Shown: positions 1-6,256 of the stretch, piece by piece
How the letters are laid out: the number at the start of each line of letters is the position of its first letter
Position numbering within the stretch: position 1 is the first letter of the stretch
Source of the DNA: Bacteroidota bacterium
GTDB lineage: Bacteria; Bacteroidota; Bacteroidia; Bacteroidales; Paludibacteraceae
NCBI GenBank assembly: GCA_022709605.1
Contig: JAKLIM010000056.1
Coordinates: 1 to 10,316, forward strand
Direction: 5' to 3'
DNA: 10,316 nucleotides
Translations under genes and position numbers: made by a program
Notes under the pieces: generated by a model
Database searches by the model: none
Told to the model about the DNA's origin: nothing
What the model saw: the letters and a program-made list of their open reading frames with translations, nothing else

Positions 1-22
1 TGCAAATACTAATAATAAATTT

Positions 23-2404
23 ATGAAAAAATTCGGCTTTCTAATTTTAATAAGTGTCATTTTTGCTGGCTGTCAATCGAAACTGAATCAACCTGCTGTA
101 ACAGTTGACAACAATCGTATAAATTCGCTTACCACGCTCGAAATTGGTGAAAATAACCTTTTTTTGCAGGATTTTATTCTTAATCCGGCTGAAATAGATT
201 CTGTTACATCAAGTTCTGCTATGCTTGCGTGCCAAGTTTCAGCAGATAAACTCAAAGCAATCCTGACTGTAAAGCCCGAAATGGAGCAAATGGTAAATTT
301 GAAAATCTGGGTTAAAAATGTGGCATATTCTGTTCCTTGTCGCAAAACTGATAAAATTGATTTCACATTTACATTTAATCCCTCGGGAGAAGCCAAAAAA
401 CAATTTAAACGTGTCCAAATTGCCGGGCAGATGAACGACTGGACTGCATCACGCACTCCTGATTTGAAGTTGAATGATAAAGGATTGTATGAAGTGACGC
501 TGAACCTGAGTCCCGGAACTTATTTATACCAAATGGCATTGGATGGTGACCAAAAACACGATGCCGGCAATCCGAATAAAGTAGATAATGGTTTTGGAAA
601 ATTCAATTCTATTTTGCAAATTGCAGGTAAAAATGATTCCTTCCCGGCTATTCTGACCGATGAATTTTCGAAAAGCAAAATCAAACTATCTTTTAAAAAT
701 AAAGTATCGGAAGTTTTTGCTTATTGGCAAAACTATCGTTTAACTGCCGATTTTATTAAAGTTAATAACAGCGGGATTTCCATTAACATTCCAGCAGAGG
801 CCAAAAAGACTGAACGATCGTTTATCCGGGTTTGGGCAAGTAATGAATTTGGTGTTAGCAACGATGTTCTCATTCCTCTTCGGAATGGGAAAGTGCTTGC
901 TGATAGTAAGTTAATAACCCGAAATGACAAACATGCACAAATCATGTATTTTATGTTGGTCGACAGGTTTTTGAACGGTGATAAATCGAATGATAAACCA
1001 TTGAACCGTCCGGATGTAAATCAAAAAGTAGATTATTGGGGTGGTGATTTGGCCGGTCTGCAACAGAAAATTAATGATGGTTATTTTGAAAAATTAGGGT
1101 TCAATACTTTATGGATTTCGCCTCTCAACCAAAATCCAACAGAACCTTACGGCTATTATGCACCAATGAAAACTAAATTTTCGGGGTATCACGGTTATTG
1201 GCCAATTTCGTCGTCGAAAGTAGATTTTCGCTTCGGTACAAACCAAGAATTTAAAAATCTGGTGGCTGATGCGCACAAAAACAACATGAACGTTTTGCTC
1301 GATTATGTAGCACATCATGTACACAATGAACATCCGTTTTACAAACAACATCCCGAATGGACAACACCTTTGTATTTGCCTGATGGAACTTTGAATACCG
1401 AACGTTGGGACGACCAACGACTCACAACATGGTTCGATACTTTTATGCCTACGCTTGATTTGTCAAACCCTAAAGTGGTAAACATAATGACTGATTCTGC
1501 ATTGTTTTGGTTGCGTGAATTTAATCTGGATGGCTTCCGACACGATGCCTGTAAACATATCACCGAAGAATTCTGGCGCGAACTGACATTGAAAATGAAA
1601 AAAGAGTTTAAAGACAAAGACCTCTATCAAATTGGCGAAACTTACGGAAGCCCAAGACTTATAGCCAGTTATTTGACTACCGGAATGCTTCACGGACAGT
1701 TCGATTTCAATGTTTATGACATTGCCAATACCACTTTTGCTGGTGTTGGTGGTGGCGATTTACAAAGAGTACAAAGTGTATTAAGTTCAAGTTTTAATAC
1801 TTATGGTAATCACAATCTGATGGGCTATATTTCGGGCAATCATGATAAACCACGATTTATGGCCTATGCTTCGGGCGATTTGAAATTTGGTGAAGATGCA
1901 AAAGCTGCCGGTTGGCAGCGCGAAATTGGAATCACCGATTCTACAGCTTATGATAAATTTGCCTTGTTTCATACCTTCAACCTGACCATTCCGGGTATTC
2001 CGGTGTTATATTATGGCGACGAAATTGGACTCACCGGTGGGAACGATCCGGACTGCCGCCGCATGATGAAGTTCGACGGATTAAATAACTGTGAAATCAA
2101 GCTTCGAAATCAGGTAACAACATTAGCACATTTACGAAAAAACAATCCGGTATTTATCTATGGTGATTTTATCAATATCAAAACGACACCTGATACCTGG
2201 GTTTATGCCCGTAAATATTTTAAAAATGAAGCCATAGTTTTTATCAACAATTCATCCAAAAACCGTACTTTTGACGTGGATTTACCAAATACTTTGAAAG
2301 CCGAGAATTTAAAAGCAACTTTTGGAACTCAATTTGGAAGATCAGGAAATAAGATTATTATCACACTACCGGCTTATGGCGCTGAGATTTTAATGTGCCA
2401 ATAA
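23..2404 (+). CDS. GH13 alpha-amylase-family lipoprotein (neopullulanase/SusA-SusG-like)
   Basis: This is a 793-aa secreted glycoside hydrolase expected to cut alpha-1,4 (or alpha-1,6) glucans such as starch, glycogen or cyclodextrins. The N-terminus is a lipoprotein signal peptide: K2-K3, a hydrophobic core, then the lipobox F14-A15-G16-C17, so C17 should be lipidated. Next come three beta-rich regions: about 25-115, a CBM48/E-set-like domain about 122-203 (with VQIAGQMNDW and YLYQMALDGD), and another Ig-like segment about 205-295. The (beta/alpha)8 catalytic domain runs from about 302 to 700. It has a DRFLNGDKSND calcium-type loop (314-324), region I DYVAHH (from 427), region V MPTLDL (475-480), region II GFRHDACKH with nucleophile D508, region III with acid/base E539, and region IV NHD with D608. 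All three catalytic residues are present. A beta domain closes the protein at about 710-793, and I see no type IX secretion tail. The exact substrate cannot be read from sequence. Only 22 bp of upstream DNA is visible, so any polysaccharide-utilisation locus on the left cannot be judged. Confidence 0.93.
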   Translation: MKKFGFLILISVIFAGCQSKLNQPAVTVDNNRINSLTTLEIGENNLFLQDFILNPAEIDSVTSSSAMLACQVSADKLKAILTVKPEMEQMVNLKIWVKNVAYSVPCRKTDKIDFTFTFNPSGEAKKQFKRVQIAGQMNDWTASRTPDLKLNDKGLYEVTLNLSPGTYLYQMALDGDQKHDAGNPNKVDNGFGKFNSILQIAGKNDSFPAILTDEFSKSKIKLSFKNKVSEVFAYWQNYRLTADFIKVNNSGISINIPAEAKKTERSFIRVWASNEFGVSNDVLIPLRNGKVLADSKLITRNDKHAQIMYFMLVDRFLNGDKSNDKPLNRPDVNQKVDYWGGDLAGLQQKINDGYFEKLGFNTLWISPLNQNPTEPYGYYAPMKTKFSGYHGYWPISSSKVDFRFGTNQEFKNLVADAHKNNMNVLLDYVAHHVHNEHPFYKQHPEWTTPLYLPDGTLNTERWDDQRLTTWFDTFMPTLDLSNPKVVNIMTDSALFWLREFNLDGFRHDACKHITEEFWRELTLKMKKEFKDKDLYQIGETYGSPRLIASYLTTGMLHGQFDFNVYDIANTTFAGVGGGDLQRVQSVLSSSFNTYGNHNLMGYISGNHDKPRFMAYASGDLKFGEDAKAAGWQREIGITDSTAYDKFALFHTFNLTIPGIPVLYYGDEIGLTGGNDPDCRRMMKFDGLNNCEIKLRNQVTTLAHLRKNNPVFIYGDFINIKTTPDTWVYARKYFKNEAIVFINNSSKNRTFDVDLPNTLKAENLKATFGTQFGRSGNKIIITLPAYGAEILMCQ

Positions 2405-2435
2405 TTTAATTTGCCAATAAGCCAATTTTAGAATT

Positions 2436-2467
2436 GAGAAATTAAGAAATTAAGATTGTGAGATAAC
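2436..2467 (+). repeat. Dispersed GAAATTA-type repeat, copy 1
   Basis: The first 20 bases (2436-2455) match 6081-6100 at 19 of 20 positions. Both copies continue, after a short divergent stretch, to the shared string TGAGATA. The pattern is GAAATTA(A/G) units spaced about 8 bp apart. It lies in the spacer between the amylase gene and the DUF4375 gene and does not form a hairpin. Its function is unknown; it may be a decayed member of an intergenic repeat family. Confidence 0.55.
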
Positions 2468-2484
2468 CAATTGAACATATTCTT

Positions 2485-2514
2485 TTTCAAACAACAAACT
2501 TTCAAACAACAAAC
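2485..2514 (+). repeat. Two tandem copies of a 15-bp unit
   Basis: The unit TTTCAAACAACAAAC occurs twice head to tail (2485-2499 and 2500-2514) without a mismatch. A partial third copy follows (about 2517-2526) and runs up to the ATG at 2527. It forms most of the leader in front of the DUF4375 gene. The A/C-rich, T-poor stretch is unlikely to fold, so it may keep the ribosome entry site open, but that is inference. Confidence 0.7.
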
Positions 2515-2526
2515 TCTTTCAAAACA

Positions 2527-3027
2527 ATGATTCAAATTAACGACAGTGCATTAGCACAGGGAGCAGAACAAGGCATGGACGAGTTTTTGCAGGTTTTTAT
2601 CGATGCTTATTTGGCCGAAATTGATGGAAATCTAACTGCTGAAAATATGTCAAAACTGAATGGTTCGCAACATACTTTGCTTGCCTGGCATTTTTTTAGC
2701 AGCGAAATACGTGAAGGTGGTTTTGTACAGTTAATACAGAATGGATATGGTGGTTATATTTTTGCAAATCCGTTTGCAAAAGCCATAAAACAATTTGGCG
2801 CCGTTGAACTTTCGAAACTAATTTATAAAGCCAAAGAAATTTACGACCCCAATAAATCAGTGTTGGAGCGTGAAACTACCGAGGAAGAATTCAACGCAAT
2901 GTATGTCGATTTCGAAGTTTTTGATGAGTTGGAAGAACGTTATTTTGATATGGAGGAAGAGCAAACTTCATTAATAGCAGCTTATGTTGATGAAAATATT
3001 TCCGATTTTGCTGAAATCATAAAGTAA
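2527..3027 (+). CDS. Acidic DUF4375 / DMP19-family protein
   Basis: This is a 166-aa cytoplasmic protein with no signal peptide or membrane segment. It is assigned to the DUF4375 family (Pfam DMP19-type domain) from the mid-region pattern L51-L52-A53-W54 followed by EIREGGFVQLIQNGYGG (60-76), which corresponds to the family's NGGF-Q-N core. The family is named after Neisseria DMP19, described as a DNA-mimic protein that binds a repressor. Most members are uncharacterised. This protein is strikingly acidic: 32 Asp/Glu against 11 Lys/Arg, with 19 acidic and 3 basic residues in 114-166. That fits a DNA-mimic role but does not prove one, because acidity alone is common. The start ATG follows an A/C-rich leader (CTTTCAAAACA). 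The gene stands alone between the amylase gene and a convergent operon and ends at a strong terminator. Family call fairly sure; function unknown. Confidence 0.8.
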   Translation: MIQINDSALAQGAEQGMDEFLQVFIDAYLAEIDGNLTAENMSKLNGSQHTLLAWHFFSSEIREGGFVQLIQNGYGGYIFANPFAKAIKQFGAVELSKLIYKAKEIYDPNKSVLERETTEEEFNAMYVDFEVFDELEERYFDMEEEQTSLIAAYVDENISDFAEIIK

Positions 3028-3039
3028 AACCTCTTGATT

Positions 3040-3086
3040 AAACAAAAAACTTCCTGAAAAATTTTTTTCAGGAAGTTTTTTGTTTT
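3040..3086. terminator. Bidirectional intrinsic terminator between convergent genes
   Basis: This is a perfect inverted repeat: 3040-3060 pairs with 3065-3085 over 21 uninterrupted base pairs around a 4-nt loop (3061-3064). The core CTTCCTG/CAGGAAG is flanked by A-runs on the left and T-runs on the right, so each strand ends in a U-tract (TTTTTTGTTTT on +, TTTTTTGTTT on -). It lies 12 bp past the stop of the DUF4375 gene and 16 bp past the kdsB stop, so it should end both transcripts. Confidence 0.92.
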
Positions 3087-3101
3087 GTTAATTCTTAGTT
3101 T

Positions 3102-3881
3102 TTACAACAACAAGGCTTTTGCTTTTTCCAAATCTTCGGGTGTGTCAATGCCTACAGTTTCAACAGTTGTAAAACCAACTTTGATGCGAAAACCATTTTC
3201 GAGCCAGCGAAGTTGCTCCAGCGATTCAGCAATTTCGAGTTTTGATTGCGGTAAAGCTGTTATCTGACTCAAAACTTCCGAACGATATGCGTAAATACCA
3301 ATGTGCTTATAATAAACGTGTTGCGATAGCCATTCGGTTTGTTCGGAGCCACGATAATATGGTATTGGCGATCTGCTAAAATACAATGCATTATTCTGAT
3401 TGTCAATTACTACTTTTGGTACATTCGGATTGAAAAGTACAATCTCTCCGTCTTTTTCTGTAATTATTTTTACCAAAGTAGCAATTTCGGTTTTTTCATC
3501 ATCGAAACATTTTTTTAGTTCTTCTATTTGTTCCGGTTGAATAAAAGGTTCGTCACCCTGAACATTCACTACAACGTCGAATTTTTCCGGTAATTTTGTT
3601 AAAGCTTCGAAACAACGATCTGTGCCACTGCGATGTTGATCCGAAGTCATGATAACTTTTCCACCAAATGAAACGACCTCGTCGTAAATACGTTGATCAT
3701 CGGTTGCCACATAAACATCCTTTAATGCCTTTGAAACCTGCTCATAAACACGTTGAATCATTGTTTTACCACCAATATTTACCAAAGGTTTACCTGCAAA
3801 ACGCGTTGAAGCATAGCGTGCCGGAATTATGGCTGCAAATGTCAACACGCTACCGGATTCTTGTTGGTTTTGAGCCTTCAT
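3102..3881 (-). CDS. kdsB: 3-deoxy-manno-octulosonate cytidylyltransferase (CMP-Kdo synthetase)
   Basis: This cytoplasmic enzyme activates Kdo with CTP to give CMP-Kdo and diphosphate, the sugar donor for the lipopolysaccharide inner core. The 259-aa protein shows the family signatures in order: IPARYASTRFAGKPL (19-33), HRSGTDR (83-89), NVQGDEP (106-112, D110 a Mg ligand), LYFSRSPIPYYR, KHIGIYAYR, LEQLRWLENG and GIDTPEDLE (D246 the second metal ligand). The E. coli enzyme is 248 aa and begins about four residues before IIPAR. Here the ATG at 3881 adds about 12 residues and overlaps the upstream gene by 32 bp. A GTG at 3848-3846, one base after that gene's TAG, would give 248 aa. The ATG is kept because Bacteroidota rarely use GTG, but the start is open. 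It is the second gene of an lnb-kdsB unit and is probably translationally coupled. Confidence 0.96.
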   Translation of the reverse strand: MKAQNQQESGSVLTFAAIIPARYASTRFAGKPLVNIGGKTMIQRVYEQVSKALKDVYVATDDQRIYDEVVSFGGKVIMTSDQHRSGTDRCFEALTKLPEKFDVVVNVQGDEPFIQPEQIEELKKCFDDEKTEIATLVKIITEKDGEIVLFNPNVPKVVIDNQNNALYFSRSPIPYYRGSEQTEWLSQHVYYKHIGIYAYRSEVLSQITALPQSKLEIAESLEQLRWLENGFRIKVGFTTVETVGIDTPEDLEKAKALLL

Positions 3882-5085
3882 TTGACTTTCTTATTTTTTT
3901 CTTAACTCTGTTCGAATTAATTATATAACTTGAGTAACGTATTATTAATAAGATAATTATAGGATAAATAGCCACATTAAACGATTGATATGAAATGGCC
4001 AGCAGAATTAGTACAACGAACAAGAGAATCATGTTCAGCATGTTATAAATAAAAAATGCAAATTTCCAGGGTTTGATCCAGATTATTACAGCAGCAATAA
4101 TATTCAAAGGGTTTAGCCATAAAATATTTAAATTGCTTTTGACCAACGGATGGACTGAAAAGAACATTAAGAAAAAAATTACAATACCTGCCAATCCGGT
4201 AATAAACAATAAGATACTATCAAACAATCTGTAATAATGCAATGTTTTGGTTTCGATAAACGTAAGTAAAGCGCCTATAATCAATATAATACTGAAAATA
4301 TAAATGGGTTTTGTCATCGAATCAGGCGCCTCTACTTCGCGGTATTCTCCTTCAACCAATGCTTTTTTTTCTGAAACTAATTTGGTTTCAGTGAAACCGC
4401 TATCTTTTACAACGATATATATATTGTCAAATTCAGACATTAATATTTCCGGTAAAAACATCGATTGAGTTCGGCTGGCATTATTATCTGCTGGTTTCCC
4501 AAAAACCAGATCAATCCCAAATTTAACCCATGTTTCGTAACCGGTATAAAGTCCTACCCAGTTTCTGAACGTCCTTAATTCATTTTGCGATTTGAGTTTT
4601 TCAACGCCGTTGGTTGCTTTCAGAATTTTGTCGCGTGGTCGGGTTGAGCAATTATCATAAATAAAATTATACCTGTAAATTCTGTTTTTTGGTTCGTAAT
4701 TTATTAATAATGAATTAATTAAATTTCTATTTTCTTCGGGTGATAAATTCAGTTTTTGTTCCCATACAAATGATTTTCGAAGTCTGTATTCTGCCAAAAA
4801 ACCAATTGTACTTGTGATACCCAACTGATAATCGGTTTCGCCTTTGATAAATTTGAGGTAAAAATCACTACTTTCAAAGTTGAATAACCCATAATTGAAA
4901 ACAATATCAATATCGTTTTTAAAATCGACAACCCTGATTCCGGAATGTCCGAATTTTGCGTAAACTTCCTCGCCCGGCGAACAAGTCAATAAACTTACCC
5001 GGGTAGAATCGCTAATTTCAATTTCCTGGGCATTAACATTGAATAATAAGAAAAGCAAAAAAAATGATGCGATGATTCTTCTCAT
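3850..5085 (-). CDS. lnb: DUF4105 / Lnb-family membrane protein, probable lipoprotein N-acyltransferase
   Basis: This is a 411-aa inner-membrane protein. A signal peptide (about 1-19, ending VNAQ) leads a periplasmic domain of about 235 residues that matches DUF4105 (Pfam PF13387). It contains KFGHSG with H47 and YDNCSTRPRD with C146, the His/Cys pair expected of a papain/NlpC-like thiol active site, and a conserved-looking MFLPEILM stretch (209-216). The C-terminal half has about five hydrophobic helices (roughly 261-277, 289-311, 320-337, 342-364 and 369-389), with NILWLNPLN (320-328) between helices. From memory, this family was reported as Lnb, the enzyme that adds the third acyl chain to lipoproteins in Bacteroides, which lack Lnt. 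The tail is very basic (393-411). It probably has its own promoter at 5108-5115 and is followed by overlapping kdsB. Family call sure; enzymatic role inferred from family. Confidence 0.8.
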   Translation of the reverse strand: MRRIIASFFLLFLLFNVNAQEIEISDSTRVSLLTCSPGEEVYAKFGHSGIRVVDFKNDIDIVFNYGLFNFESSDFYLKFIKGETDYQLGITSTIGFLAEYRLRKSFVWEQKLNLSPEENRNLINSLLINYEPKNRIYRYNFIYDNCSTRPRDKILKATNGVEKLKSQNELRTFRNWVGLYTGYETWVKFGIDLVFGKPADNNASRTQSMFLPEILMSEFDNIYIVVKDSGFTETKLVSEKKALVEGEYREVEAPDSMTKPIYIFSIILIIGALLTFIETKTLHYYRLFDSILLFITGLAGIVIFFLMFFSVHPLVKSNLNILWLNPLNIIAAVIIWIKPWKFAFFIYNMLNMILLFVVLILLAISYQSFNVAIYPIIILLIIRYSSYIINSNRVKKKIRKSNEGSKPTRIR

Positions 5086-5107
5086 GTTATTAACTTTTTT
5101 GAATTCG

Positions 5108-5115
5108 CAAATTTA
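5108..5115 (-). promoter_or_regulatory. Putative Bacteroidota -7 element for lnb-kdsB
   Basis: On the minus strand this reads TAAATTTG, a full match to the Bacteroidota -7 consensus TAnnTTTG. It sits 22 bp before the lnb start codon, so the leader would be about 15 nt. I cannot find a good TTG -33 element at the usual 19-21 bp spacing; the nearest CAAA (minus-strand TTTG) is 29 bp away. The call rests mainly on the -7 match and its position. Confidence 0.4.
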
Positions 5116-5261
5116 ATTAAATATCTTAGTGTATAAACAGCCACCAAAAGAAATTCTTTAAATTATAATGATATTTATTTTTTCATTTCAAATTACAGTT
5201 CGATTTTTTATCCATAAATGCATAAAAATATCTATTTTTAAAACGTTTTTGTTCCGAAATA

Positions 5262-5291
5262 ATGGTTTTTATTAAAAAAACACTAAATTTG
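5262..5291 (+). promoter_or_regulatory. Putative promoter of the Crp/Fnr gene
   Basis: TAAATTTG at 5284-5291 matches TAnnTTTG fully. A 19-bp spacer upstream is ATG (5262-5264), two of three matches to the -33 TTG. A transcript starting near 5298 would have a leader of about 26 nt before the ATG at 5324. The region between this and the divergent lnb start (5086-5261) is AT-rich and shows no other gene or clear hairpin. Confidence 0.5.
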
Positions 5292-5323
5292 TGCTTTAAA
5301 ACAATGTTGTCTAACATATCTTC

Positions 5324-6037
5324 ATGTTTCATTTTATGGCAAAAAAATATTTTTCTGATCTGAAACCTATTCAGGAAATAATGACTGTATGGGATATTTT
5401 AACTCCCGATGAAAGACAATTTGTAAAAAATAATCACTCTGTACACTATTTTAAAAAAAATGAAGTCATACATTGTGAAGGCGATATTCCCACTCACATG
5501 ATGGTTCTGGCATCGGGTAAAGTAAAAGTTTACAAAGAAGGAGTTGGGAGTAGAAATCAGATTATCAGATTGTTAAAGCCGGGCGAATTTTTTGGTTACA
5601 GAGCAATTATCGGTAATGGAACTTACAATACCAATGTTTCTGCTTTTGAAGCTTCGGCCGTTTACATGCTTAAAGCGGATATTTTTATTTCTATTTTAAA
5701 AAATAATAATGCCTTTTGTTATCGTTTTCTCGAAGAATTGGCAACCGATTTAGCTGCTTCAGATGCCCGGACCGTGAATCTTACACAAAAACACATTAGG
5801 GGACGACTGGCCGAAGCGATTTTGTTGCTCAGAAGAAATTATGGGCTCGAAGAAGATGGCGCGACTATATGTATTTACCTTTCGCGCGAAGATCTGGCCA
5901 ATATGTCGAACATGACAACTTCAAATGCTATCCGCACTTTATCAAATTTTGTAAATGAGCATGTTATCGCAATGGATGGAAGAAAACTCAAAATTATTGA
6001 TGAAGATAAATTGAGGAAAATCAGCAAGATTGGTTGA
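5324..6037 (+). CDS. Crp/Fnr-family transcriptional regulator
   Basis: This 237-aa DNA-binding regulator has a cyclic-nucleotide-binding-like beta-roll (about 30-130), a long dimerisation helix (about 131-150), and a Crp-type winged helix-turn-helix whose HTH begins at LSREDLANMSNMTTSNAIRT (186-205). The phosphate-binding cassette of true Crp (FGE...RxA) is changed: residues 90-107 read FGYRAI...NTNVSA, so the Glu and Arg that hold cAMP are missing. There is no Fnr-type N-terminal cysteine cluster, so an Fe-S sensor is also unlikely. The ligand is therefore unknown; many Bacteroidota paralogs are like this. An ATG at 5336 (MAKKYF) is an alternative start four codons in. It is transcribed divergently from lnb and followed by a repeat-rich spacer. 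The regulated genes cannot be deduced from the window. Confidence 0.9.
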   Translation: MFHFMAKKYFSDLKPIQEIMTVWDILTPDERQFVKNNHSVHYFKKNEVIHCEGDIPTHMMVLASGKVKVYKEGVGSRNQIIRLLKPGEFFGYRAIIGNGTYNTNVSAFEASAVYMLKADIFISILKNNNAFCYRFLEELATDLAASDARTVNLTQKHIRGRLAEAILLLRRNYGLEEDGATICIYLSREDLANMSNMTTSNAIRTLSNFVNEHVIAMDGRKLKIIDEDKLRKISKIG

Positions 6038-6053
6038 AGAAGAAGGATACTTA

Positions 6054-6112
6054 GAAATTAGAAATCCCGAAAGCTTTCGTGAGAAATTAGGAAATTAAGA
6101 AACCTTGAGATA
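6054..6112 (+). repeat. GAAATTA-type repeat region, copy 2
   Basis: GAAA occurs here about every 7-8 bp (starts at 6054, 6061, 6069, 6083, 6091 and 6099), mostly as GAAATTA. Bases 6081-6100 repeat 2436-2455 with one mismatch, and the shared TGAGATA follows in both copies. The region runs straight into the heptamer array at 6114, whose units also carry GAAA, so the two may share an origin. No ORF is supported. Confidence 0.5.
6065..6082. repeat. 18-bp near-perfect palindrome
   Basis: TCCCGAAAGCTTTCGTGA pairs with itself at 8 of 9 positions; only C6067/T6080 fail. The inner 12 bases CGAAAGCTTTCG are fully symmetric. It lies 28 bp after the stop of the Crp/Fnr gene but has no T-run behind it, so it is not a standard terminator. 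It could be a transcript-end hairpin, a protein-binding site or a REP-like unit. Confidence 0.5.
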
Positions 6113-6113
6113 T

Positions 6114-6211
6114 CGCGAAACACTAAACGCGAAACACGAAACACGAAACACGAAACATGAAACACGAAACGTAAAACGCGAAACGTAAAACGCGAAACAC
6201 GAAACGCGAAA
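6114..6211 (+). repeat. Tandem array of 14 heptamers, C(A/G)(C/T)GAAA
   Basis: There are fourteen units of exactly 7 bp with no indel. In order they are CGCGAAA, CACTAAA, CGCGAAA, CACGAAA three times, CATGAAA, CACGAAA, CGTAAAA, CGCGAAA, CGTAAAA, CGCGAAA, CACGAAA and CGCGAAA. Every unit starts with C and ends with AAA, and variation is almost confined to positions 2-4. Stops occur within it, so it is not coding. It ends 45 bp before the likely start codon of the TPR gene. There are no unique spacers, so it is not a CRISPR. The period of 7 does not match the helical repeat. Function unknown. Confidence 0.9.
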
Positions 6212-6256
6212 CTTTTGTTTACAAATTCAGTACACTTTTATTTATCAATAAAAAAA

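Noticed and set aside
1109..1617. Minus-strand frames inside the amylase gene
   Set aside because: They are shadows of GH13 catalytic-domain codons and contain no family motif.
2150..2401. Type IX secretion C-terminal domain on the amylase
   Set aside because: The C-terminus is a standard GH13 beta domain without the conserved T9SS tail pattern, and the N-terminus is a lipoprotein signal.
2423..2436. CAATT-TTAG-AATTG as a terminator for the amylase gene
   Set aside because: A 5-bp AT-rich stem with no following T-run is too weak.
3085..3267. Plus-strand 60-aa frame beginning in the terminator
   Set aside because: It lies antisense to the conserved KdsB C-terminus and downstream of a strong terminator, with low-complexity Ser-rich content.
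3668..3928. Plus-strand 86-aa frame across the kdsB start region
   Set aside because: It is antisense to well-supported kdsB and lnb codons and shows no recognisable domain.
5240..5249. AAAACGTTTT palindrome as a Crp/Fnr operator
   Set aside because: Ten symmetric bases in very AT-rich DNA are expected by chance, and it does not resemble TGTGA- or TTGAT-type boxes.
5324..5400. Fnr-type Fe-S oxygen sensor
   Set aside because: The N-terminus has no cysteine cluster; the three Cys in the protein are scattered.
6114..6211. CRISPR array reading of the heptamer repeats
   Set aside because: Units are 7 bp, directly abutting, with no unique spacers and no cas genes nearby.
6215..6256. TTG start at 6215 for the TPR protein
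   Set aside because: It would begin 3 bp after the repeat array; the ATG at 6257 behind an A-rich leader is far more typical of this phylum.
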